A stretch of 64,000 nt of DNA from positions 372,001 through 436,000 of the forward strand of contig NZ_FXAX01000001.1 of NCBI RefSeq assembly GCF_900177805.1. Direction: 5' to 3'. The notes under the pieces are model-generated. The model was not told where the DNA came from and ran no database searches. It worked only from the letters and a program-made list of their open reading frames with translations. Positions 1 to 7,594 of the stretch are shown piece by piece. The position numbers were made by a program, and so were the translations under genes. The DNA is from Fibrobacter sp. UWB13 (GTDB lineage Bacteria > Fibrobacterota > Fibrobacteria > Fibrobacterales > Fibrobacteraceae). Position 1 is the first letter of the stretch. Each line of letters begins with the position of its first letter.

Positions 1-15
1 TCTCTATTTTTACTT

Positions 16-23
16 TAAATTTG
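16..23 (+). promoter_or_regulatory. TAnnTTTG-type -7 promoter box
   Basis: TAAATTTG lies about 60 bases before the first gene. It matches the -7 consensus TAnnTTTG known from Bacteroidetes and used repeatedly in this window. The -33 element would lie outside the window, so only half the promoter can be seen. Confidence 0.45.
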
Positions 24-84
24 CTTGATTTTTTTAAATTAAAGTTTAGATTGTTTCTGAAACGACTTTTTCTAAAGGAATACT

Positions 85-645
85 ATGGATAAAAAGAAAA
101 TGAAGATCCTCGTCGTGGCTGACGTTGTCATCCTCGTCGCTCTCATCATTATCCTGATGACGCTCAAGGGCGGCTATGAGGAACAGGCAAAGCGTACCGC
201 AAACGAACAGGAATCGGCTTATTTGGAAAAGAATACTCAGGTTCTCGTGGAACAGTGGCGTTCTGTGGACCAGTACAGCATGGCTTGGAAGCTTGTTTAC
301 ACGGTGCTCTCCGGTGCTAAGAGCGAAGCCGCATTCAAGAGCGCTCTTGCTGCTATCGAATCCGACAAGGATGCTCGCTTCAAGCAGATTTCTCACCTTT
401 ACACTGGCGCTGGCATTAATGACGCTGTGCAGAACGGCATTTTCCAGAAGGCTGGCCTTGCTGAAGGCTCGATTCTCCTCAAGAACGAAAAGGGTTCTAA
501 GGAAGTCGCTTGCGGTAAGAATTGCGTTGTGAAGTTCAGCTATGCCAAGGGCAAGCTCAAGAACGTTGACTACAGCGCATTGGTCCAGTATAACCTTGCA
601 AACAGCCTCAAGATTGAAAAGCCGGCTGAATACCATTTTGAATAA
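85..645 (+). CDS. Membrane-anchored protein of unknown function
   Basis: I do not recognise the family (186 aa). A lysine-rich N-terminus (MDKKKMK) is followed by one hydrophobic segment at about residues 8-27, so the protein is probably anchored in the inner membrane with the rest outside the cytoplasm. The mature part has two cysteines close together near residue 140 (CGKNC). An AAAGGAAT ribosome site precedes the ATG. The next gene starts 11 bases after this stop and has the same layout (short N-terminus, one membrane segment, small soluble domain), so the two are probably co-transcribed and may form a complex. The topology resembles pilin-like or division-type bitopic proteins, but no motif supports either. 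Confidence 0.75.
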   Translation: MDKKKMKILVVADVVILVALIIILMTLKGGYEEQAKRTANEQESAYLEKNTQVLVEQWRSVDQYSMAWKLVYTVLSGAKSEAAFKSALAAIESDKDARFKQISHLYTGAGINDAVQNGIFQKAGLAEGSILLKNEKGSKEVACGKNCVVKFSYAKGKLKNVDYSALVQYNLANSLKIEKPAEYHFE

Positions 646-656
646 GGGAGAACGTC

Positions 657-1154
657 ATGAATTTAAAGAATATTTCCATTGCTCTTACCGTTCTCGTTTT
701 TGGCGTTATAGCCATGCTCTTCATGCAGAAGGGTAACTATGTCAACCAGGCTAGGGAACATTACGAAGCCACGACAAACAAGTCCTTCAAGGGTAACTCC
801 ATGGTGCTTGATTTGGTGAACAACGGCATCGAAATGAACAAGTCCACTTGGGCCATCGCTTGCGGTGCTCTCCAGACTGTGAGAACCTCCCAGGACATGG
901 CAAGGCTCGAAGCCAAGTTCTTCCCGGCAACAAAGGGCAACATGAGCCTCGCCAATAAGACTCGCCGCTTTGAAGCAAGCTCCGCAAACGTCATTGTCGC
1001 TAACTTCGGCAAGGTCGAAGAAGACAAGAAAACGGGCGTGAAGAGCCTTGCTGACCTCCAGTCTGTAGACGTGAGCATCTTGCTCGGCAATTATGCCGCC
1101 GCAGCTGCAGCTGTTAGCGATGAAGGTGCCGACGAAGAAGGCGCTGAAGAATAA
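657..1154 (+). CDS. Membrane-anchored protein of unknown function, partner of upstream gene
   Basis: Unrecognised 165-aa protein with one N-terminal membrane segment at about residues 6-23 and a soluble domain ending in an Ala-rich and acidic tail (last 20 residues mostly A, D, E). It follows the gene at 85-645 by 11 bases, with GGGAGAA as ribosome site before the ATG. The shared layout and spacing suggest a two-gene operon. It is followed by a strong hairpin at 1190-1210. No function is claimed. Confidence 0.75.
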   Translation: MNLKNISIALTVLVFGVIAMLFMQKGNYVNQAREHYEATTNKSFKGNSMVLDLVNNGIEMNKSTWAIACGALQTVRTSQDMARLEAKFFPATKGNMSLANKTRRFEASSANVIVANFGKVEEDKKTGVKSLADLQSVDVSILLGNYAAAAAAVSDEGADEEGAEE

Positions 1155-1189
1155 CGCCTAGCTGCGCCCAACCTTGTCATCCTCGAGTT

Positions 1190-1219
1190 ATGCCCGCCTC
1201 TGGCGGGCATCGCCTTTTT
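1190..1219 (+). terminator. Hairpin terminator of the GTCAT-like repeat family
   Basis: ATGCCCGCC at 1190-1198 pairs perfectly with GGCGGGCAT at 1202-1210, followed by a T-rich run. It is well placed to end the two-gene operon at 85-1154. Confidence 0.7.
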
Positions 1220-1230
1220 ATACAGCCCTA

Positions 1231-1283
1231 GTCATGCCCGCCGGAGCCTGTGCTGAGCGCAGTCGAAGTAAGCGGGCATCTCC
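1231..1283. repeat. GTCAT-type intergenic hairpin repeat (long form)
   Basis: It starts GTCATGCCCGC and ends GCGGGCATC. The stem encloses an inner part containing GAGCGCAGTCGAAG. The same inner motif and end rule (GTCAT...ATC with a variable stem) occur in the copies inside hemA (62556) and hemC (63764). A third hairpin, CCCGGC/GCCGGG, follows at about 1299-1316. Confidence 0.6.
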
Positions 1284-1439
1284 TTTTATGCTGTTTTCCC
1301 GGCCTCTGTGCCGGGATCTATTGTTTTAAGGTATAATATGGAATAATCGTTTCTTACTTTTTTGATACGATAGTGCGCTGGACGAGTATATATTTACTTT
1401 GAGCAATGATAAAAACTATCCAAAAAAGGAGGGTTCTTC

Positions 1440-2039
1440 ATGTTTGAACCAGTCAATGGAAAATTTGAAATGCCAGTGCTTCCGTACGGAATGGCTGATT
1501 TGGCTCCTGCATTAAGTCAGGAGGCGATGCTCTTTCATTTTGGCAAGCACTTGCAGACTTATGTGAATAATCTCAATGCAGCACTTCCGGGGAGCGCTTT
1601 CGAAGGCAAGTCTCTTGAAGAAATCGTAAAAACGTCCGAAGGTGGCGTGTTCAACAACGCTGGGCAGATTTTGAACCATGCTATGTATTTTTTGCAGTTC
1701 AAGGCACCGACGATGAGCAATGTCCCGATGGGTGAAATCGCAAAGTTGATTGAACGTGATTTTGGATCGTTTGAAAAGTTCCAGGAAGAATTTCAGACGA
1801 AGGGTGCGGGGCTTTTTGGCTCTGGTTGGGTCTGGCTTTCGGCTTTGGATACGGGCAAGCTTGTGATTACGCAGGAGGGCAACGCCCAGAACCCGATCAC
1901 CAAGGGACTCAAACCGCTTCTTACGTTCGATGTGTGGGAACACGCCTACTACATAGACTACCGTAATCGTCGTCCGGATTACCTGAAGTCGCTGTGGAGT
2001 ATCGTCAACTGGGATGTTGTAAACGAACGCCTCGGCTAA
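1440..2039 (+). CDS. sodB: Superoxide dismutase, Fe/Mn family (probably iron type)
   Basis: Dismutes superoxide to peroxide and oxygen in the cytoplasm; in an anaerobe this is an oxygen-defence enzyme. At 199 aa it has the normal family length. The four metal ligands are visible: His33 (HFGKH), His80 (NHAMYF), and Asp and His in DVWEHAYY near residues 164-168. The active-site Gln lies in the N-terminal half (FNNAGQ, Gln76), the position used by iron enzymes; manganese enzymes have Gly there. Iron or cambialistic use is therefore the better guess. A strong AAAAGGAGGG ribosome site precedes the ATG. It is a single gene with its own terminator at 2063. Confidence 0.95.
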   Translation: MFEPVNGKFEMPVLPYGMADLAPALSQEAMLFHFGKHLQTYVNNLNAALPGSAFEGKSLEEIVKTSEGGVFNNAGQILNHAMYFLQFKAPTMSNVPMGEIAKLIERDFGSFEKFQEEFQTKGAGLFGSGWVWLSALDTGKLVITQEGNAQNPITKGLKPLLTFDVWEHAYYIDYRNRRPDYLKSLWSIVNWDVVNERLG

Positions 2040-2062
2040 AACCATTTCTCAACAACAAAAAT

Positions 2063-2087
2063 CGCACGGGTCATCCCGTGCGTTTTT
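2063..2087 (+). terminator. Rho-independent terminator after sodB
   Basis: CGCACGGG and CCCGTGCG form an 8-bp stem with loop TCAT, followed by five T. It could also act on the opposite strand for the convergent gene at 2218-2736. Confidence 0.8.
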
Positions 2088-2217
2088 ACTTTTAAATTTT
2101 ACTTCCTACCGCCTACTTGTACTCTCGCTACGCTTAAGTACCAAATGCTGGTCTCGGTCATGTCCAAGCAAGCTTGGTCGCGACACTCAACCTATACATT
2201 TGTCCTACTGTCTACTG

Positions 2218-2736
2218 CTATTGTCGTGGTGGCATTTTCGGCAGCACAAGCTTCATGATAATCGGCACGAACACCATAATCAGCACTTGCGCTACGACAA
2301 GGCAAACGACCTGCGAAAAGATGAACATCGCAAGGAACGGCGGCTTGTGACCTTCTGGCATCATCGTGAAGTACACAAAGCAGACCATTGCCGTCGTGAT
2401 AAGCGGCGTGTAAATCAAGTTCGAAGCGAGCGATTCCACGAAATGTGCCTTTGGGGTACGCGGCTGCAGGTGGAACTTGCGGGCGAGGGCTGCATTCACC
2501 TTGGGAATTGGCACGAAAAAGCCAATCGCAAAGCTAATCACAAAGCTTAATGCGAAACATTTTAAGAATCCAATGACAATTGCGATTGTCGGCATCTCGG
2601 GCGGGTGTTCCGCCATCAGCTGACCGGTAAGCGAAAGCCCGAAGCTCATCAAAAGCGCCATGATAAATGCAATTTTTAGCCCCTCCTTTCTCATTTGCTT
2701 TTGCATTTCTGCCGAATGGATGTTCTGTTCTTCCAT
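2218..2736 (-). CDS. Integral membrane protein, four predicted segments
   Basis: About 172 aa with four hydrophobic segments (roughly residues 21-41, 48-76, 105-126 and 132-161) and a short soluble N-terminus. I chose the ATG at 2736 because GGAG lies six bases before it; an ATG at 2748 is also open but poorly spaced. A conserved-looking HPPEMP loop joins the first two segments. It resembles small DUF2798-like membrane proteins in size, but I cannot confirm this. It converges with sodB. A role in transport or envelope biology is only inferred. Confidence 0.7.
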   Translation of the reverse strand: MEEQNIHSAEMQKQMRKEGLKIAFIMALLMSFGLSLTGQLMAEHPPEMPTIAIVIGFLKCFALSFVISFAIGFFVPIPKVNAALARKFHLQPRTPKAHFVESLASNLIYTPLITTAMVCFVYFTMMPEGHKPPFLAMFIFSQVVCLVVAQVLIMVFVPIIMKLVLPKMPPRQ

Positions 2737-2899
2737 TTTAATCTCCATACCCTAAAAAATTGAGTTTCTCCGTTCTCCTTAAAAAGAGTACTTATAATAT
2801 ATCATCTTTCTTGCAAAACTGTAAACAAAAACAAACGTAATTTATCGAAATTCCAATAAATATTGTAATTTATTATGGTCCGTCATCCCGGAGCGTTTT

Positions 2900-3529
2900 A
2901 TGGATAATGAACTTAAACTTTTAATTGGCAAAGACGAAAAAATCATTTATGCAGGGAAGCCCAACAAAAAGTGCTTTATTTTCGAAAGCATCTTTAATCC
3001 GTTGCTCCCGTTTGCGTTGATTTGGGGTATCATTGACTTTGGCGTTATCGGCGCTTCGCTCTCGTCTAAAGAAGAACATATTGGCTTTTTCTTGGTCCCG
3101 TTCATGTTGCTCCACCTGATGCCTGTATGGATTTACCTTGGCGGGGCGCTTTTATCGTTTAGGCGTTACCAAAATACAAACTATATCATCACGGATAAGG
3201 CTATCTATGCGTCTGGTGGTGTTTTCAGCAAGCGCTACAATACAAAACCGTTTGCGGAACTTTCGCACGTGGATTTGCATCGCGGCATTTTTGACCAGTG
3301 GTTTGGTGTGGGCGATATCATTACGACATCTGCTCAGGCAAATCCTGTAACGCGGAACGGAAGAATGACTTCTACGAATGCGGGTATTTCTATCGATAGT
3401 ATTTCCAATTACATCGAAGTCTACAACATCGTGAAAAAGCTCCAGCAAGATGTGTACGCCGATGTTATGTACCCGAACGACTTGCGCCCTCGCGAAAACC
3501 ACGGATACAATACAAAGTATCGCGGATAG
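2900..3529 (+). CDS. Membrane protein with bacterial PH domain
   Basis: 209 aa. Two hydrophobic segments (about residues 30-55 and 65-90) are followed by a domain reading YIITDKAIYASGG, then KPFAELSHVDLHRG and FGVGDIITTS. That pattern is typical of the bacterial pleckstrin-homology domain of YdbS/YdbT-type proteins. These sit in the membrane with the PH domain in the cytoplasm; their role is not well understood. The gene ends exactly where the convergent GNAT gene ends, with no base between the stop codons. Confidence 0.8.
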   Translation: MDNELKLLIGKDEKIIYAGKPNKKCFIFESIFNPLLPFALIWGIIDFGVIGASLSSKEEHIGFFLVPFMLLHLMPVWIYLGGALLSFRRYQNTNYIITDKAIYASGGVFSKRYNTKPFAELSHVDLHRGIFDQWFGVGDIITTSAQANPVTRNGRMTSTNAGISIDSISNYIEVYNIVKKLQQDVYADVMYPNDLRPRENHGYNTKYRG

Positions 3530-3967
3530 CTAGAGCGTTTTTTCCATGCGGGTGCAATCAAAGACGCCCCAGCGGTGCGGCTGATCTCCGATGAGTTTGT
3601 ACCCAAGCTTTTCGTAAAAACCGGTGGCTTCCAAACGGCTGTCGATGACAATCTTTTTGTAACCGCATTCTGCAATCCATTTTTCAGCTTCGCGGACGGC
3701 CATAGCGCCGAGCTTTTGACCGCGATATTCCGGCATCACGACTACACGCCCGATTGTTGCCGTTTCTGCATCAATCTCGTAGAATCTGCACGTTGCTACG
3801 GGGTATTCATCATCCAGTAAAACGATAAACTTTGTGCCGTCGCAATCGTGCTCGTCGAATTCATCACGGAGCGAAATGTGATACGCCCGATTCATTGCTT
3901 GGATGCGCACGCTGTACGCACCTGCGCGTTGCCACTCTTCTGTCGCTCGGAGAACTTTGATATCCAT
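3530..3967 (-). CDS. GNAT-family N-acetyltransferase
   Basis: 145 aa, the usual GNAT length. It shows the central strand and acetyl-CoA loop IGRVVVMPEYRGQKLGAMAVREAEKW (typical V-x-P-x-x-R-G-x-G/x-G, about residues 72-95) and the C-terminal FYEKLGYKLIGD motif. It would transfer an acetyl group from acetyl-CoA to an amine; the substrate cannot be told. It is close to ElaA-like acyltransferases in layout. GGAAAAC precedes the ATG. Confidence 0.85.
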   Translation of the reverse strand: MDIKVLRATEEWQRAGAYSVRIQAMNRAYHISLRDEFDEHDCDGTKFIVLLDDEYPVATCRFYEIDAETATIGRVVVMPEYRGQKLGAMAVREAEKWIAECGYKKIVIDSRLEATGFYEKLGYKLIGDQPHRWGVFDCTRMEKTL

Positions 3968-4039
3968 GTTTTCCTGTTAATCTCTTGTAACACTATGTAG
4001 CTAGAATATATTATATTAACTGATAGAAGGAGAATGGGT

Positions 4040-4663
4040 ATGTCTTTTTTTACCTGTAATTTTTATCGTTCCGTTATCGCTTCTGCTGCGCTTGCCTTTG
4101 CGCTGTCCGCTTGTACAGATTCTGATTCAGGATCGGGGACAAATTCGGAGGAACCTGCCGGCGATTCCGCGAAATGCAAGGACGTTTCCGATGAAGCATT
4201 CTGTGATTTGCGTGACGGACAAGTTTACAGGACCGTGGAAATCGATAGCATGGTGTGGACCGCCCAGAACATGAATTACTACATGGTCGGTAGCCACTGC
4301 TACGATGATAAAGACTCCAACTGCACCAAGTACGGGAAACTCTACAGCAAGTCAACGATTTTCCATATTTGTAAAAACGGTTGGCATGTGCCCAGCAAGG
4401 ATGAATACGAAAAGTTGTTGAAGTACCTGAATCGCCACCAGGATTACGTTCGCGTGTTCAAGCCGTTATCGGCGGGCTTCCGCAAGACGGATGGAACTTA
4501 TAGCCTTATCGAAGAGAAGGCGTATTTCTGGTCCTCGACGGAAGTCATCGGGCAAGGCGAGTGCTATGTGGAATTTTCTGATGAAAATCCTGCCGGTAAG
4601 TTGATTTGTGGCGGTATGGAACGTGGGGATGCCCTTTCGCTCCGCTGCGTCAAGGACGATTAA
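4040..4663 (+). CDS. Lipoprotein with Fibrobacter major paralogous (FISUMP) domain
   Basis: About 207 aa. The signal peptide ends in a lipobox (LSAC), followed by a Ser/Gly/Asp-rich linker. The rest (from about residue 45) carries the features of the TIGR02145 'Fibrobacter succinogenes major paralogous domain': DGQVYRTVEIDSMVWTAQNMNY, CYDDKDSNCTKYGKLYS, GWHVPSKDEYEKLLKYL, and the ending SLRCVKD. These abundant surface proteins have no known reaction. The ATG at 4040 lies seven bases after AAGGAG and is a better start than the ATG at 4034. The gene ends overlapping the convergent lipoprotein gene by four bases. Confidence 0.9.
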   Translation: MSFFTCNFYRSVIASAALAFALSACTDSDSGSGTNSEEPAGDSAKCKDVSDEAFCDLRDGQVYRTVEIDSMVWTAQNMNYYMVGSHCYDDKDSNCTKYGKLYSKSTIFHICKNGWHVPSKDEYEKLLKYLNRHQDYVRVFKPLSAGFRKTDGTYSLIEEKAYFWSSTEVIGQGECYVEFSDENPAGKLICGGMERGDALSLRCVKDD

Positions 4664-5070
4664 TCTAGCTTGTCAAAGAAAATCTCGCCGTCTTGCTGGA
4701 CGATTGAGATGGTGTGCGTGCCTTTGTTGCCCATGTCGTTGTAATGGACGAGGTATTTGCCGTTACCGAGAGGCTCGATTTGTTCGACTTCATGAATGTC
4801 CTCGCCATCTTGGGCGCTACTGCGGAATTTCCAGACGGCGTAGCCGCCACCATCGCTGAACTCGTCATCGTACGCTTTTGAAAGCTCCTGAGCGAGATTC
4901 TTTGTGCAATACGTCGCAATGACGGAATCGTTTGCTTCTTCTGTTCCGAATAAGTAATTGCTGTAGAACGACTGGATTTTTTCTATGGCTTTGGAGTCTG
5001 CGTCGTTGTCGCTACAGGAAAAAGCTGTTGCTGCTGCCAGTAAAATTAAAGACTTTTTAATGAAATTCAT
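4660..5070 (-). CDS. Small lipoprotein, DUF3828-like
   Basis: 136 aa. A short signal peptide ends in AFSC, a lipobox, so the protein is probably lipid-anchored. The mature domain (residues 30-136) starts with an alpha-helical IEKIQSFYSNYLFG segment and ends with strands VHYNDMGNKGTHTISIVQQDGEIFFDKLD, a layout like periplasmic DUF3828/NTF2-like domains. It follows the L,D-transpeptidase gene by six bases on the same strand, so the two are likely co-transcribed; a role in peptidoglycan or envelope upkeep is inference. Confidence 0.75.
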   Translation of the reverse strand: MNFIKKSLILLAAATAFSCSDNDADSKAIEKIQSFYSNYLFGTEEANDSVIATYCTKNLAQELSKAYDDEFSDGGGYAVWKFRSSAQDGEDIHEVEQIEPLGNGKYLVHYNDMGNKGTHTISIVQQDGEIFFDKLD

Positions 5071-5076
5071 GTTTTG

Positions 5077-5517
5077 CTAAGGTAGAATTGTTATAGGCGT
5101 TCCGTCCTTGACGGCGTCGTAGATTTCTTCGATTTCGTCGTTCGTGACGGCGATGCAGCCGGCAGTCCAGTCTTTCCACTTGTGCCAGAATTTAAAGAGA
5201 AATGCTGGAATCTTGTTCGGGTAGCCGTGGATCATGATGTCGCCACCGGGTTCGTAGTTGCCTTCTTTCGCTGCCTTGATCTGCTCCGCGCTCGGGTACG
5301 AAATTCTCAGCGATAAATGAAACTTGCTTTTTGGATTGTGTCTTTCGATGGTATAGTCGCCCTCGGGCGTCTTGTTGTCGCCGGATTTGACCTTCGCTCC
5401 GACCGGATTCTTGCCCAATGAAATTCTGTACGTTTTGGCAATGTTATCACCGTTGCGCAAATACATTTTGCGCTTCGCCTTTTCTACGAGAATGTTGTCA
5501 ATGGGTGAGGTGAGCAT
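5077..5517 (-). CDS. L,D-transpeptidase (YkuD family)
   Basis: Makes or exchanges 3-3 peptidoglycan cross-links, or attaches partners to them. The 146-aa protein is essentially one YkuD domain: GDNKTPEGDYTIE early, then catalytic HGYP (His98) and TAGCIAVTNDEI with Cys121. The usual SHGC reads TAGC here, so the Ser-His pair before Cys is replaced. No signal peptide is visible from this ATG, odd for an enzyme that acts outside the cytoplasm; no better upstream start is open. A perfect palindrome lies just upstream (5536-5566). The downstream lipoprotein is probably in the same transcript. Confidence 0.85.
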   Translation of the reverse strand: MLTSPIDNILVEKAKRKMYLRNGDNIAKTYRISLGKNPVGAKVKSGDNKTPEGDYTIERHNPKSKFHLSLRISYPSAEQIKAAKEGNYEPGGDIMIHGYPNKIPAFLFKFWHKWKDWTAGCIAVTNDEIEEIYDAVKDGTPITILP

Positions 5518-5535
5518 GGGTTAAAATGTTGTATG

Positions 5536-5566
5536 TTAAACATTTTGTAATATACAAAATGTTTAA
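5536..5566. promoter_or_regulatory. Perfect 31-bp palindrome, probable operator
   Basis: TTAAACATTTTGTA and TACAAAATGTTTAA are perfect inverted copies of 14 bases around ATA. The site is AT-rich with no T-run, so it is more like a dimer-binding operator than a terminator. It lies about 20 bases before the L,D-transpeptidase start and just after the HicB/HTH gene, which could encode the protein that binds it. Confidence 0.5.
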
Positions 5567-5595
5567 TGGATTGTAAGCAGCGAAGATTGTGCGTT

Positions 5596-6033
5596 TTATG
5601 CGAACTTGATTTCCAATTTTTTCCCTAGTGCCGCTGCGATTTTGTAGAGCGTTTCTACTGTAGGTGTGCCTTTCGGTGTCTCAAAACGCTGGTACGCTTG
5701 CGGCGTGAATCCGGCTGCTTTTGCTACTTCTGCTTTTGTTTTGCCACGGCGGGCTTCAAAAATTTTGTACGCAACTTCAATTCTTGGAGATAGCTGGATG
5801 GCGACAAGGTCTTTGTTTGCATCAGGCATTGTCTTTGGGTATACGAACGAATAGCCCATATCAAGGTCACATTCCATAGCTCCATCGAGTGCGTCTTTTG
5901 CCTGCTTAATAGCTTCTTCGCGAGTTTTGCCAAATGCATTTACGTTCGGTAGGTCCGGAAACAAAACCACGTATCCCATGTCTTTGTCTTTTTCGATTTT
6001 TGCTGCGTAATCCATGAGCTTTAACCCATCCAC
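5596..6033 (-). CDS. HicB-type antitoxin/regulator with C-terminal HTH
   Basis: 145 aa from a GTG start; an ATG seven codons in (6015) is possible. Residues about 7-60 match the HicB partial RNase-H fold (YAAKIEKDKDMGYVVLFPDLP then GKTREEAIKQAKDALDGAM). Residues about 90-140 form a Cro/C1-type helix-turn-helix (KTKAEVAKAAGFTPQAYQRFE). HicB proteins neutralise the HicA mRNA interferase and repress their own operon. No HicA-like ORF is seen on either side (the 238 bases upstream are AT-rich and closed), so this is an orphan, possibly recruited as an ordinary repressor. Confidence 0.85.
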   Translation of the reverse strand: MDGLKLMDYAAKIEKDKDMGYVVLFPDLPNVNAFGKTREEAIKQAKDALDGAMECDLDMGYSFVYPKTMPDANKDLVAIQLSPRIEVAYKIFEARRGKTKAEVAKAAGFTPQAYQRFETPKGTPTVETLYKIAAALGKKLEIKFA

Positions 6034-6271
6034 GTTCTTCGGCGTATTTGCAAATTTTTCTAAATTTCATAATAAAAATACAACCTTTTTATTGATTTGT
6101 CAATATATTTGTTTATCTTTCGTGGCTAAAAAAGGTGACAATATTTGCTTTTTTTGAATGTAAATAAAAAGAATGTCGTATTTTGACATTCTTAAAATTA
6201 TGGAAAAATACAGAAAGTGAACACTATGGAGGTGGACTGGTTATTGAATTGGAAAAAAACTTAATGAAGCT

Positions 6272-6853
6272 TTATTCAAACAGATAATTGTCGCTTCGTT
6301 CGTGACAGTAGTCTGTATAGTCGATTTCAATGTAGTAAGTTGAGTCTACGCCACAACCGTTTTCAAGCGGAATGAATCGCTGTGTTATATAGTATGTAGA
6401 ATCTTTTTCTATAGAGGCAAAATCATAGTTTGGCGATTGTGACGGAAGGCTGTCATTGTAACCAGCTTCGATAAGGGTGGATGCCCTTCCTTTCCGTACG
6501 TTGAATGTAACTATGGGGAATATCGTTTTCTTGTTTCCGCAAAAAACAGTTTCTGCCATGAAATACTTGCCGTATTTCCAGTTGCGGATGTTCTTGAAAT
6601 TGGCGGGGTCCTTGTTTAGGCGAATCCATTTGGCTGAGTCGGAGTTGGGACGAATGAACTCATCTCGGAGCTCGAAGTATACTTCTTCGTCGTTGTATAT
6701 GGATACATGGACGGAATCCACATTTTTCGGTGGGGTCATGTAAACCGTTAAGCCGCAGGGCCAGGACATATCGTACTCGGTTGTACAGAAAAATCCGCAG
6801 CATGCCCAACTGCAAAGAAGCAATGCGCTGATAGTTAATGCTTTCCGTTTCAT
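6272..6853 (-). CDS. Secreted lipoprotein-like protein, unknown
   Basis: About 193 aa from the ATG at 6853 (an upstream ATG at 6877 adds nine residues but would spoil the signal peptide). MKRKALTISALLLCSWACCGFFC is a typical signal with several candidate lipobox cysteines. The mature protein is rich in Tyr and Asp and has the ending ENGCGVDSTYYIEIDYTDYC. No family recognised. It is a single gene between the orphan HicB region and the leu terminator. Confidence 0.65.
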   Translation of the reverse strand: MKRKALTISALLLCSWACCGFFCTTEYDMSWPCGLTVYMTPPKNVDSVHVSIYNDEEVYFELRDEFIRPNSDSAKWIRLNKDPANFKNIRNWKYGKYFMAETVFCGNKKTIFPIVTFNVRKGRASTLIEAGYNDSLPSQSPNYDFASIEKDSTYYITQRFIPLENGCGVDSTYYIEIDYTDYCHERSDNYLFE

Positions 6854-6896
6854 TAGTTTATTTTCTCCTAGACACACAAGTTAGAATATATAAAAT

Positions 6897-6931
6897 AAAA
6901 ACGTCCAGGGGGTTTAACCTGGACGTTTTTG
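6897..6931 (-). terminator. Terminator of the leuCD operon
   Basis: ACGTCCAGG at 6901-6909 pairs with CCTGGACGT at 6918-6926, with A-run and T-run on the two sides, so it can act on both strands. A near-identical hairpin closes the esterase gene at 54127. Confidence 0.75.
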
Positions 6932-6942
6932 AAAGGGAGGGG

Positions 6943-6964
6943 CCCGCTCGGAGGCGGGCATGAC
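6943..6964. repeat. GTCAT-type intergenic hairpin (inverted)
   Basis: Read on the minus strand it starts GTCATGCCCGCC and closes with GCGGGC. It sits between the leuD stop and the leu terminator. Confidence 0.5.
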
Positions 6965-6973
6965 ATCCTGTGA

Positions 6974-7576
6974 TTACTTTAAGAAGTTCATGTACGGGAG
7001 CTTTGCAGCGAGTTCCTGCACCTTGTCGGCGTTGGCCATGAGGGCGGAACGTGCGTGCCAGGAACCGTCGAGGAACTGACCGCGCGGGCCGTCGGCAAGC
7101 GTGAGCTCGATGGTTTCGTCACCCATCTTGAGCGTACGGCTTTCGGTGCTCGTCACGAGTTCTTCGCTCGGGTGTGCTTCAATCCAGGAGAGGATCTTGT
7201 CTGCAACTTCGTGGCTTACCTTGTAGCAAGGAACGCCAATGGCCACGCAGTTACCGAAGAAGATTTCGGAGTAGCTTTCGGCGATGATGGCGCGGATGCC
7301 CCAGCGCTTGAGAGCCTGCGGAGCGTGTTCACGGCTGGAACCGCAACCGAAGTTCTGGTTCGAGACGAGGATGGAACCGTTCTTGTAAGCCGGATCGCGG
7401 AACGGGTGGACCTTGCCCTGAGCAGCGAGGCCAGCGATATCGTCGGCAAAGGCGTTTGCGCCAAGGCCTTCGAATGTCACGCACTTGAGGAAGCGTGCCG
7501 GGATGATACGGTCTGTGTCGATGTCGTTGCCGCGTACAGGAACGCCGGAACCTTTAACAATGTCGATAGAATTCAT
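6974..7576 (-). CDS. leuD: 3-isopropylmalate dehydratase small subunit
   Basis: With LeuC it isomerises 2-isopropylmalate to 3-isopropylmalate in leucine synthesis. 200 aa, full length. Diagnostic stretches are DTDRIIPARFLK near residue 20, NFGCGSSREHAPQAL near residue 75 and the substrate-loop region after it. It follows leuC by 18 bases. LeuB lies far away at 32614, so the leucine genes are split in two groups in this genome. Confidence 0.96.
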   Translation of the reverse strand: MNSIDIVKGSGVPVRGNDIDTDRIIPARFLKCVTFEGLGANAFADDIAGLAAQGKVHPFRDPAYKNGSILVSNQNFGCGSSREHAPQALKRWGIRAIIAESYSEIFFGNCVAIGVPCYKVSHEVADKILSWIEAHPSEELVTSTESRTLKMGDETIELTLADGPRGQFLDGSWHARSALMANADKVQELAAKLPYMNFLK

Positions 7577-7594
7577 TTTTTAAATCTCCTTGCG

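Noticed and set aside
2100-2217. A small gene or RNA between sodB terminator and the membrane protein gene
   Set aside because: Only a short hairpin (CCAAGC-AA-GCTTGG) and a few heptamer-like units are visible; no ribosome site or promoter.
6034-6271. A hicA toxin gene next to the HicB-like gene
   Set aside because: No open frame of 50-90 codons with a HicA-like GSH motif is present on either strand.
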